NCBI RefSeq assembly: GCF_019279795.1
Contig: NC_056743.1
Coordinates: 627,496,019-627,560,018, forward strand
Length of the DNA stretch: 64,000 bases
Direction of reading: 5' to 3'
Source of the DNA: Protopterus annectens
Lineage: Eukaryota; Chordata; Ceratodontiformes; Protopteridae
Positions 25,917 through 36,265 of this stretch are shown piece by piece (the first letter of the stretch is position 1; each line of letters begins with the position of its first letter). The notes under the pieces were generated by a model that ran no database searches, was not told the DNA's origin, and was given only the letters and a program-made list of their open reading frames with translations. Both the position numbers and the translations under genes were made by a program.

Positions 25917-28189
25917 CGGGTTTTAGGTATGTTTACTATTATTCTGAAAGTTATTATAATATAGCTTTTTGTCTTCATTAATTTTCTTTTTAGTACGATT
26001 GCAAAGCATTCTGAAGTTTTCAAGATATTGTGGTGTTTTATATTTTTGCCATTCTTTCCATGCTTTTTCTCTATCCTTCATTAGTATTTTACTCTTTGGA
26101 TAGCCGAATTGCATTATTTATTTTTAGTCTGTTCCTTCTAGGAGGCGCAAGGCTATTCTGGACATCTAGGAAAGTTGAAATATTATTTTAATAACTCCCA
26201 GTATTTTATAATGTGGACGCATAGCCATCATCCTTGTTTTTTGTTCAGCTAGAGGATCTCAATGTGCACTTTGCTTGAACATTTCATTTTTGTTTCCTAT
26301 TTCTTATTCATTGTCATTTTTTTTGTTTGTTTGTTTTTCTTGCTCCAGTGAGGAAATAGAATAATGATTATAATTATAATAATAATATCTTATCATAAAA
26401 CACACAGGTAATTCTCATAATATCTTCACAGTACTTGAGTGATTTTTTTTCAGCTATGACTTCTAGAGCTAGATTTCACATCAAAAGTGAGCTGGTGAGA
26501 GGAGAGTTTAATTGTAGTTAGTGACATCAAGATCCTCCTGTTGAAAATCTTGTCTACCTGTATGCCCTTGCCTGTCTCAGCCACTGCCATCTCACATTGC
26601 ATTCCATGTCATCATAGCCATAGGTGATGTCTATTCCAATTACTTAGAATGTAATACTTATGTGTGTTGGGGGTGGGGGGGCATTAACATGTATTCTTCA
26701 CACAATTTCCATTTTTTCTATGTAATTTGCTTTTTCTAAAGATCCTGTTTCCATTTCTTTTATCTATGTTACCATATTAACTACTTCTAGTATGGATGGT
26801 TTAGACTTTTCTAGTAATTGCTTTTTTGGCAGCCACCAGAATTAAACTCAGCTTGGCTTTACTATGTCTAGGCAATTCTGATTCTGTATCACAGCTCAAA
26901 AAAAATTTCCTTAGTTGCACCCATTTGCTTACCCAGCATTTCTGACAAAGTAGTCTGCTGGGAATTTTTAAAGTCTGCCAACTCATTACACTCCCAAACA
27001 ATATGTTCCCAATCACCTCTTTCTTCCCCATCATTCTTCTGACATTTGCAATCTACCTGAGGGAAAATTCTTTGCAGTCTGCATGGGGTATAAAAATACC
27101 TATGCAAATACTTACAAGCAAAGATCATAAATCTTCTAGACTTTGTTGCATATTTGGGAGCCATACATATATCATCCCATTGTTTCTTTGTAAATTGTTA
27201 ATCCAGTCTCTAATCCCAATCCATTCTAACTTCCTTTGATTGATTCCTGTACTTACATGCAATGTTTTATATGTTCAACTAATTATCCCCTTCTAAACAG
27301 CAGTTTCTGTTCTAGATTCTACTAAAAATTCTACCAGTGCTTGTCTTTCACTTAGGATCCCCTTATTCCTTTCTCTTTGTCTATAGTCTGATATCATTCT
27401 TTGATAGGGAAGACCATCTCTAGCCTGCAGTTGAAATGTCTTCTTGATCTCACCCACTTTACTACCTTTCCAACTCTAGTTATTTGTTCCCAATACATTG
27501 GTTCCTTTGCCAGCTTTCTCCAGTAAATTCCACCCTCTTACCTATTTTCTGTAAGCCCTTCTTGCAATCATCCCTATTGGCAAGATCTCATTTCTCCATT
27601 GTTATACTGCCTTAGTTTTTAGAATACCTTCTGGTACTATGAATAAATATTCTCTATGGTTGTTATTATTCTCCTTAAGGATCTACATCCAAAATCCCAC
27701 TATCTCTTTATTTCTTGAACTCTCCCCGCTTCATCATCATCCCTTTCCATTTCGAATTATAATCTTTTGCTTGTGTTATGTACACAGTAGCTTTAAAAGA
27801 TCCCTTCAAATCAGGTCATCCTAAACCACTTTGTTCTACTGGAAGGATCAACTAATTCCACTTAACTTTTGCTCTCTTCCCCTTCCAGATAAATTCTTTC
27901 AGATCTTTATTAATTATTGTCCACAACTTCTCCTCTGGTTGATAAGGATATGCCTGACCCATATGTAAAACTAAAGGGACTAAAAACATTTTCACTGCTT
28001 GTATCGTACTATCCATATCCATAAACAAAAGCTTCCAGTTTCTCAGTTTTTGTATTATCTTTTGTTTAGACTCTCTCTCCACGTATCCTTAGCTGCCATA
28101 ACAGAAGCCTTTTTGATCCATACTCCTAAATACTGTATCTTATCATGCCCCTATAAATATGGGTATTGCTGAACCATTTCATGTGTAGG

Positions 28190-29512
28190 TGTGAAGGCTG
28201 CCAGCCTAGCTAAATAGTATTTTGTAAATAATTCTATGTCATTGTAAATAGTAATGTATTCCACAGGCTTGTTCTACAAATGTAAAGACAACTATATGTT
28301 ATGATTAAACTATTTGTTGTACTGAGCTTCAAAAATGTAACCACAGTGCACTCTGCCGGAAGAAAGCTGATAAGTCAAGCATTGTATGACTGATCTCAAG
28401 ATTGGAGACAGGATGTCTGGGCCAGGACATTCTTTCTATTGTCTTGATTTAAGAGATAATTACTAAGGTTTTAAATATATAATGTCTTTTATTGCTGTGG
28501 CTTCCTGTCATTTTGAGTTTCTGTTAGCCTGGGAACTAAAGATGTGATAAAATTGATGTAATGTAAAATGACTCAGCAGTATTGGGTGTTTATCAATTTA
28601 AGACTTTCTCAGAGAGAAAGATTTGAGCATTTTGGATTTTGTCTGACCCTGAACACATCAACTCATGGGCACTCTGCCTTTGCTCTGTAAGTAAGATATT
28701 TATTTAGAACAGTGATTTCTCTTAGAGATAGACAGAAATAGCCAGATTAGTCTAGCTGTTTTCTGTATTTATGTCAGACTATTCTACAGTATTATTTTAA
28801 AGCATTCTCCTGTGATTTCTGAACTCTCTAATCTCACTGTGTTAAAGTAATAAGTATTGTCTTGTGTTTTTATTATTTATTATTAAATATTTTTAAACCT
28901 TTCAACTGTGGCTGTTTTGTGTAGAGATAATTTAAGCTCTAGAGTACTTGCATGTATTTAGTGATACTGTAGTAAGCCACCCCAGAATAGCCTTAGCCCT
29001 GGGTTACACTTATTATTTGGATAACACTAATATTATACAGTGAAATTGGTCACCCTTTGGGAGGGGCCTTATTAGTAGCTGATAAGAGTAGTTTGTGGCA
29101 GTGATTACTACCTTATAGCCTGGGAGGAGGGGGTATAGCTGGAGAACCTGTGCCAGCCTTCCCCAGGAGTGTCTGTGTGTTTGTATATAAACCAGATCTT
29201 AAAGTGTGTGTGTCAGCTACTTGGGCAGGGACACAAAGCACTGGTTGGACAGAGAGGGTACTGGAGGTTTTGGCTTGACTACTCAGTTGAAATCTGAACC
29301 CTATAGCTGTGCCAGTGGGAAGTTTTATTGGAGATCTGGACAGAAAGGAGAGAAACCAGCCCCTGCCTGACTGTGATCTCTGTGTGCTCTTAAGGGAAAT
29401 TGTACTTTACTGTGTGTGTACCTGTTATCCTTCCCAGTGTGCACGCCCCTCACTGGTGCTAGTAGTAAGGACTGAGGCTCCTTGATTACTGGGCCATTGC
29501 ACAGGCGTCACA
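28190..29512 (+). mobile_element. Solo LTR (1323 bp) of an LTR retroelement, 5-bp TSD
   Basis: Begins TGTGAAGGCTGCC and ends GGCGTCACA, flanked by GTAGG at 28185-28189 and 29513-29517. The surrounding L1-like ORF resumes on both sides, so the whole block is an insertion. A TATATAAA box at about 29180 on the plus strand suggests plus orientation. No internal gag/pol/env sequence is present, as expected after LTR-LTR recombination. A 5-bp duplication fits Gypsy-type or some endogenous retroviruses; the class is not resolved. Confidence 0.87.
29177..29187 (+). promoter_or_regulatory. TATA box in the solo LTR
   Basis: GTATATAAACC within the LTR, about 330 bp from its 3' end, in a suitable place for a U3 promoter. 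Confidence 0.5.
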
Positions 29513-30904
29513 GTAGGTACATAATTTATTGCTATAGCCTTTTAACTTAATTAAATTTATATCCCTAAAAGGGATGAAACTGTCTCAGACTGTTCCAAAA
29601 TACTGAAAATGCACCTTTCTCGATTTATCAGGAACAAAATAATATCATCTACAAATAAAACAAACTTTTCCTGATTAGCATACCAATTATATTCTTGCAT
29701 TTCTATGTTCTTATTTTCTTTGCCAGTGGCTCTAAATATACAGCAAATAACAAATGGGAAAGAGAACACCACTGACTGGTTCTTCTGGTCAAGCATAATT
29801 TAATCCTCCCACTGTAATTCTTGTCTCTGATCCTTTATATATCCTCCTAGTTAACCATATTATTGTATCAGGGGAATGCAAATGCTTCCATTGGCCTACT
29901 CATAAAACTCATGCTTATTCTATTGAATGCTTTCCATGCATTATGCCCCACTAACAACAACAGTATTTTCGTAGGCTCTGTTTTCCTCTGGATAATTCTA
30001 TTACTGTTGTCAAATGTTTGCCTTTTCTCCACAAAACCACATTGATCCACATCTATCAATGTTGACAACACTATTGCCATTCCTTTAGCCAGTATAAACA
30101 CTTTACAATCATGCTTTAAAATTGAAATGGGTCTATATGTAGCTGGGTCCGCTTGTCCTTTACTATCTTTAGGTAATACAACCACTGCAGCTTTCTTCCA
30201 AAATGTTAGTACTTCCCCTCCTTTTCAAATAGTTTTAAATAAAATATTCCAGATCTTTATCACTTTCATACCTCCTAACTTCCAAACTTCCACAGGAATA
30301 TCATCTGTTAATGGAAATTTCATGAAGCTTGATTATACATCACCATTTTTATCTCATCTCCACGTATCTTAACTGTTAGTTTTTGAGCCTAGTCTGCCTC
30401 TAACCTTGGCATAGTTAAGACCTCCATAAACATTTCCATTTGTGCTCTTTCTTTATTTCCATATTTCTCTGCTTTTTACAAATGTTCGTAACATTTTTAA
30501 AATGTCTGTATTACCTCTACAGGATCTTTGGTTATTTTTCTTGTTATAGGCTCCCCGTGTCTGGCGACAACTCTTTCTACTTTCTGTTTTGTAAGTCATT
30601 GTGCTAAAATTTTTTGTGTTCAGAAGTTGCAATCAAAAAATAGTTGCTTATCAGCAATCATTTTAAATGCATGTATTTTTTTTCAGGTACTCCCTTATTT
30701 TCTCTTTAGCACTCTGTATTTGTGCCTCTTCTTGTTTTGTGAGAGTCCCCTTATTCTGCACTACTTTAACCTTTGTCAGCTCCTCCAAGTAATTCCTACT
30801 GCTTCTTAACCACATCTTTTTCTCTTTTATTTATACCATATTTTTAAACTCCATTTTCATTTTATCCCTTTCACTAGTGATACATTCTTAAGATAGTTCT
30901 ATCT

Positions 30905-31227
30905 CATACCTCTCAACCTCTTAGTGCAAGAAATCTGGAGAAGCCCAACAAAATGGGGGGGGGGGGCAAAGTTCCAAAAATAGGGACATATATTAAATAT
31001 TGCTCTTATAAACATATAAAGTTGCTAGAGTAACAGGGTTTGTTTTAGCATACATTTTCTGAAGGATCTGAAGCCTGAAACTCAAATGTATGTCATTATT
31101 TAGTGACTTCAATCCTCAGAGTATCCCAATGATTTGCCAGAAAACCACACATTTTATGAGAAACAGACCAAAAATATGAGCCAAAAATCTGTGCATTCTG
31201 CAAAAATCTGGAAAGTTGAGAGGTATG
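30905..31227. mobile_element. Nonautonomous hAT-type element, 323 bp, 8-bp TSD
   Basis: Termini CATACCTCTCAAC and GTTGAGAGGTATG, flanked by TTCTATCT at 30897-30904 and 31228-31235. Inner sequence has ATCTGGA blocks on both sides and a G run at the left. No transposase. The 8-bp duplication and short inverted ends fit hAT. Confidence 0.92.
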
Positions 31228-31524
31228 TTCTATCTTCTCTTATAACACCTGAATAATTTCCACTACCCATTCCTTAAATTCCTTATATTTAACAGGTAGA
31301 TTGGAAAGCACCAGTCTCAATTTTATACTTTATCATGCATTTTTTATTTTCTTTTTTGTTAGTGCATTATCTGAAATAGTTATTGGATATGTGTCAAAAC
31401 TTTCAATTAATGCAAGTTCCTGTGAAATATAATTTATATCTAGACTAGACCAGTTATTGTGCCTTGGGAAATAATATGTAAATTCTGTCTGAGTTCCTAC
31501 TACTGAATTCACAGCTTCCATACC

Positions 31525-31813
31525 GGTTTACTATTAGATTTTCGAAGCAAACTCCATCGACTGTACTGTTGTCGAAAACAGAAGTTCGAAAACGGTAATA
31601 TCAAACACCAAAAGCCAACCTAGGAACGGGTTTTAACATGGGTCGAGATAGGGGAGAGGTTTGTAGTTCGACAATAACACTGAACACCTATCTCAACCCA
31701 TGTTAAAACCATTCCTAGGTTGGCTTTTGGTGTTCGATATTACCATTTTTGAACTTCCGTGTTCGACAACAGTACAGTCAATGGAGTTTGCTTTGAAAAT
31801 CTAATAGTAAACC
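31525..31813. mobile_element. hAT-type foldback element, 289 bp, 8-bp TSD
   Basis: Almost the whole element is a hairpin: arms of about 130 bp starting GGTTTACTATTAGATTTTCG at the left and ending CTAATAGTAAACC at the right. Flanked by TCCATACC at 31517-31524 and 31814-31821. It lies inside the endonuclease domain of the L1-like LINE. Confidence 0.93.
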
Positions 31814-32189
31814 TCCATACCGATTATTTTTATAAATTTCTTCAGAGAACTACCCTCTTTTGGTATATTTTCCCTTTTATGCCCCATAATACATTCTCAC
31901 TATTGCAAACAAAGTTCCAGTCTCTACATATAAGTAATACTCCCTGGTGCAAGCTGGTTATTTCTCCTAAAAATTTCTTAAACTCCATCACTGCAGTTCT
32001 TGATGGAATATAAATATATGCCAGCATACTTCTCTTGCCTTGCTAATAACCCCCACTACCACAAATGTATCATTGCTGTTTTTTTCTTCTTCTGTCACTA
32101 TTATAGCCCATATTATAATTATTCCCCTTTTCCTTTCCCCTGATATTCTGCTGAATATCCATCCTGAAATCCTTTCTTTGTCAAATTCA

Positions 32190-32345
32190 CATGCTCATTT
32201 CATAGGTTCATAGGTTAATTGCTCATAGGTTAGTACTAGGCTAACTGCTCTTGCGAGCCATTTTTTAAGCCTAGCCAATTATCCCTGTGAGATTCAAACC
32301 CTGTACCTTGTGCTTGTAAGGCAAACACCTTAACCATTAGGCATC
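32190..32345 (-). mobile_element. tRNA-derived SINE with CR1-type 3' tail
   Basis: On the minus strand: head GCCTAATGGTTAAGGTGTTT with B box GGTTTGAATCTC, then TTGGCTAGGCTTAAAAAATG, GCCTAGTACTAACC and AACCTATG octamers. The 3' half matches the CR1 3' ends at 12.9 and 42.0 kb, so CR1 machinery probably moved it. Confidence 0.85.
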
Positions 32346-32475
32346 CTACATTTACATTTCTTTGCAAATGTGTCTCCTACAGCATTACTATTTACACTCT
32401 GTATTTCTTAATATAATTTAATACTCTTTCCTTTTATCTATACCTGCAAGGCCCATTTATGTTACAGGATAATAT

Positions 32476-33989
32476 GGATAGTGTAGCCATTATGATACAA
32501 AGATGCTATTCCCACTTGTTGTGCGTGTCAGCTTTTTTGAATGTGTATTTCCAACTTTTGTGTTACATGCACACACTAACGTTCAGCAGGTCAATATTTT
32601 ATACAGTTGTTTTGTCTCATCTCCATTTGAATCTATGTCACATTTTTCAAGATTTTTTTCTTTTAAGGAAAACCCTGAAAAAAATGCTAAATACATTTCA
32701 AAACATTCCATCCCAATAACCTTACAACAAACACACTAAACTATGTACATCTTCAAAAAAACAAAAATAAGTTTAACTCTCCAGATAGGAACAATTGCCC
32801 CAAATCAACAGCCACATCCACAGGCATTACCTAACCTAAAATTAAGGTTATCCTTACTAAAGTGCATGCTACAGCCTTGTTCCCACTTCCAATGATTGCT
32901 GTCTGTTCTTTTCTTATCTGTATTCCCCTCCCAGATGTGAAAAATAGCTTGTATGCATTCAGAAAACATAAACATTTAGCCCCAGAAAAAAATGCACTGG
33001 TTTTCTTTAAATAAAATTAAATTGAACACTGTTCTATTAAATGTATTAACGTATTAAGGCTGCTAGATAGGCTGTTATCTCGTACTAGCATCTCATAATT
33101 TCAAACTTTTTTTTTCACTGAATTGGTTACCATTCTACCTTTAAATTTTGCATTTCCCTCAGCAAAGAATGCTCAGAACTCTCAAGATTAACTGCACCTG
33201 CAGGCATCTTGCCACCATGTGAAAGTAGTCAGCACTGAATCTTTGTAAATTTCATTCATAACAGAATGCACTGTTGCCTTCTGCTGCAGATTTCTTGACC
33301 CTCCCACTGAACATTTGCTAATAAAACAAGCAATGTCTTTGCAACTGTAAGAAGCTGTGACTTTTTCAAGGCTTTCATCATTTTGTCTTATTTATCAAGC
33401 CTATTTGCTTATAAACACCAAAGGCATTAATCTAGCATTCACTCTTGTAAAAATAAGAGAGAATGCATTAATACTGTATATAATATAATCAGTGCATTTT
33501 TACAACCCACCCCCACTCCAGCAGTCCAAGGTCACATCATATTAACATTAAACTTGCTTTTTGTACAGGCTTTCTTCTCTTGCTACACTGTAAAACCTGT
33601 AGTTCTTACAACTAAAACAGTGCTTGTTTACTTTTATACTGTTAACACAAACAGTTGATGAATAGACTCACCCCATATTTAAAATACCCCTGACTACACA
33701 CTACACAAAACTGCTATACTACATATAACATGCATTTTATAGCATGAAATGCTTCATACAAACACTAGTAAGAACAAAAAATGTTTTTGTTACAGTTACT
33801 TTTTTCCTTTAATGTCCTTCAAGATATTATTGATGTAAAGTAGGGTATATGCTTTACAGTCCACCCACAATTTTAACAAAGTTAACAAAAGTCCAGTTTT
33901 TCTCAGCCACGTTTTCTTACATAACAAAATAAACCAGTAAAATTGCATTTAAGGAGACAAATATCCCATTGTGCAGAACGAAAATATTC
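32476..33989. other. No gene seen
   Basis: Lies 5' of the L1-like ORF2 start. No ORF1-like frame recognised. A region of C/A-rich unique sequence continues to the Penelope element. Confidence 0.5.
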
Positions 33990-34510
33990 CAAAATCAAAA
34001 AGAAAACCACAACAGAATAATGCAGACTAAAAGGCACCATAAAACAGAATAAAAACAACTGGTTTATTAGCAAAGGTGCACAAATCACAAATGGTAAGCA
34101 CTTTCATGACAGCTTCATCAGACCATAAAACAGAATCAAAAGTCACCATTTATTATCCAATTTAAATTAGCCAATCAATATAAAGTACTAATTAATGCAA
34201 ATAGATACAATTAAAATAACATAAAAATAAAGCAACATATAAAAATATGATCTCTCATTAAAATATACACCAATAGAACAAAATCAGGACCTCAAACTAT
34301 GCCCTTTTAAAACAGATTTCAGTGATGCCTTTTCATTCAACCCATTCCCTTGTTCAGCTTTTAACCTAATAATCCATTTTAATTCCCTGGTTTCAGTCGC
34401 TGTCTTAATATCACCACCACGTGGACTAGGTTTTAAAACATCTATAACTAAAAAAATAAAAATATGTGATGGTCTAGTATTAATAACATGTTTAGATAAA
34501 ACATTATCAT
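33990..34510 (-). mobile_element. Penelope-like element, endonuclease end (inverted part)
   Basis: On the minus strand 34505-34270 reads as the C-terminal GIY-YIG endonuclease region of Penelope elements: HVINTRPSHIF, then VLKPSPRGGDIKTATETREL and KWIIRLKAEQGNGLNEKASL, ending at a stop. A 3' UTR follows to about 33990, with CTGATGA at 34121-34115 and GAAA at 34105-34102. It is opposite in orientation to the RT part that starts 50 bp to the right. Confidence 0.82.
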
Positions 34511-34983
34511 TATAGCATTATATTAACATATAGGACAAGGGAGGTCCTGTTGTTGTCATGGACAGGTCAGATTATTATGGATCTACGAAGAATATGTTAG
34601 ATGATCAAGCTTTGTATGTGAAAACAGATTTGAATGAGATTAAGAATATTAGGACTAGGATATTTAATGTCTTAAATTATTGTTTATTAAGTAGATTAAT
34701 ATCTTATGATTTGTTTAATATTTTATATGTTAAACCATTAATACCTCTAATTTAAGGCCTCCCAAAAGTTCATAGAAGTTATTTAAACCCCCACTAAGAC
34801 CTATAGTGGCTGCATGTAATTGGAGTACTGAACCATTCTCCATTTATGTTGGAAGGCATTTAAGACCAGTTTTAGATAACAGATACACAGTTATGAAGGA
34901 TTCTAAGCATTTTTTGCATGATTTTTATGACTTTGTTAATTTGTTCCCCAAACAGTCAGAATATTATTTTGTAACATTAGATG

Positions 34984-35114
34984 CGTGTGCCTTCTATGGA
35001 AGGTTGGGCGCCGGGCTGGCAACTCGACACTGTAAAACTCCACTGCCAGTCATGAGCGGACAGGTGATCCACTGTGGCGACCCCTAACCGAGAAAAGCCG
35101 AAAGAAGAAGAAGA
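34984..35114 (+). mobile_element. SINE family A, 5'-truncated, inside Penelope RT
   Basis: 3' half only (GGTTGGGCGCCGGGCTGGCA to AACCGAGAAAAGCCGAAAG) with an (AAG)n end. The RT frame reads LDA/C before and DVQSLFTMIP after it. A short AGATG repeat at 34979-34983 and 35115-35119 is a plausible target duplication. Confidence 0.8.
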
Positions 35115-35597
35115 AGATGTTCAATCTCTATTCACCATGATTCCCAATAGTGTTGGAATCATGTTCTAAAGGATTATTTAGTTAGATATAGTAAATATAG
35201 TGGACAATTAGTGGATTTGGTCTGTTTATTTATGGAAGTAGTATTAGAAAATAATGTTTTTATGTTCGATGGAATTTATTATTTACAAAAAGATGTTGTA
35301 GCTATGGGCACTTCTTGTGCCAATAGCTACACCAACATATTATGTCCAAATGGGAGGATGATTATATGTTCAGTACTGATTGCTATAGAGTGCACGTTCG
35401 TTTTTATGACAGATTTGTTGCCGACTTATTTTTAGTATGGGTAGTGGGTGTGGATGATTTAATGCAGTCTATCATTATTTGAACAACACTACTACATTTT
35501 TGAAGTTTTCTATTAATTATTCTGGTATAAGGATTGAATTATTGGATATCTGTATACGTGGACTTGAGAATGGTACTATAGATACCAGTATTTTTAG

Positions 35598-35734
35598 TTT
35601 TAGTGTTTGTGGCGAAAACGCTGCTTTTACTTGTGCAAAATAATAAAAACGCATTAAGGAACTTTTGGGCTTGTGTTCTTGGTGGACTGGAGCTTTGTTC
35701 GCTCATTTGTTTCCTGTTTCCGTGGTATCTTGTT
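35598..35734. mobile_element. Unclassified 137-bp insertion with 11-bp TSD
   Basis: Flanked by AGTATTTTTAG at 35587-35597 and 35735-35745. Removing one copy plus the insert restores the RT frame (DTSIF..RKHCYRNTLLH). The insert starts TTTTAGTGTTTGTGGCG and ends GGTATCTTGTT. It has no tRNA boxes that I can see, no inverted ends and no match elsewhere in the window. Confidence 0.85.
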
Positions 35735-36265
35735 AGTATTTTTAGAAAACATTGTTACAGAAATACTTTATTACATAGAAGTAGTATGCACCCCAGACGC
35801 ATACTTAGAAATATCATTAAAGGTCAATGGCTGAGAGCATCTAGGTTGAATGCTCAGAAGATGGATTTTTATCTGAGTTATTGGATCTAAGGAATAGATT
35901 ATTTATGAGAGGTTATAAGGAATGTGAAGTAAACAGTATATTAGAGACAATACCCACATTGAGAAATGATGTAGCAGAACCTTATTTATCAGAACATAAT
36001 TTTTCTGGGTATCTCCCAAGTAGAACTTTACACCAGAATAGAAAGAAAAATGTAGCTGTACCATTATACTATACTAGTGATGTTAATGGGGTTATGGATA
36101 TTATTAAAAAATATTGGAACATCTTGATGATAGATCCTAAGGTAAAATAAATTGTGGGAGAGACACTGTATTTTCAGTTCAAAAATAAGAAATCCTTAAA
36201 GATGATGCTGTGTTATCCAAGAGAGAATATTAGTAATATAAATAATGACATAGTTTTAGGTTCTG

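Larger units (their letters stand above)
22785..26160 (-). mobile_element. L2/CR1-like LINE, near-complete ORF2, broken by four insertions
   Basis: Read right to left, the fragments keep ORF2 order. The endonuclease-RT linker comes first (KDREKAWKEWQKYKTPQYL at about 26.0 kb; ILHLGHEFSPNPS at about 25.6 kb). Pre-RT sequence follows at about 24.9-25.0 kb, then RT motifs HSTITALL and FLDLSEAFDTV at 24.3-24.5 kb and QYADDCTLIY near 24.05 kb. The C-terminus is at 23.2-23.9 kb and the 3' UTR ends at 22785. Frameshifts and stops are present. Insertions: SINE 23544-23635, SINE 24551-24803, foldback 25075-25496, SINE about 25690-25916. The 3' tail is more diverged than in the 52.8-kb copy. The clade call rests on motif style only. 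Confidence 0.8.
26170..32475 (-). mobile_element. L1/Tx1-like LINE, nearly full-length ORF2, broken by four insertions
   Basis: Reading leftward: endonuclease start (RVLNYIKKYRV..VML.ETHL near 32.4 kb), endonuclease middle (LLICRDWNFV, about 31.9 kb), endonuclease C-terminus (YYFPRHNNWSSLDINYIS, 31.4 kb). Then RT start (YRPISILKHDCKV, 30.1 kb), RT active-site region (LFVDDIILFL, 29.6 kb), IQYLGVWIKKA and LVLHMGQAYPYQPEEKLW at about 28.0-28.1 kb. Last is a C-terminal zinc-like segment (CKCQKNDGEERGDWEHIVWE) at 27.0 kb. Motif spacing is that of L1/Tx1 clade ORF2. Many stops; dead. The 3' boundary near 26.2 kb is approximate. ORF1 was not identified. Confidence 0.8.
34555..36265 (+). mobile_element. 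Penelope-like element, reverse transcriptase part
   Basis: Plus-strand fragments give the Penelope RT in order: VVVMDRSDYYG, GLPKVH, RPIVAACNWSTEP..LRPVLDN, LFMEVVLENNVFMFDGIYYL, VAMGTSCANSYTNI, then RFVADLF at the catalytic YxDD site. Last come RNRLFMRGYKECEVNSI and IIKKYWNILMIDPKV. The first catalytic aspartate appears replaced (FVAD), and stops or frameshifts separate the pieces, so it is inactive. Two insertions interrupt it (34984-35114 and 35598-35734). The zinc/linker region that normally joins RT to the endonuclease is absent on this strand. Confidence 0.87.
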
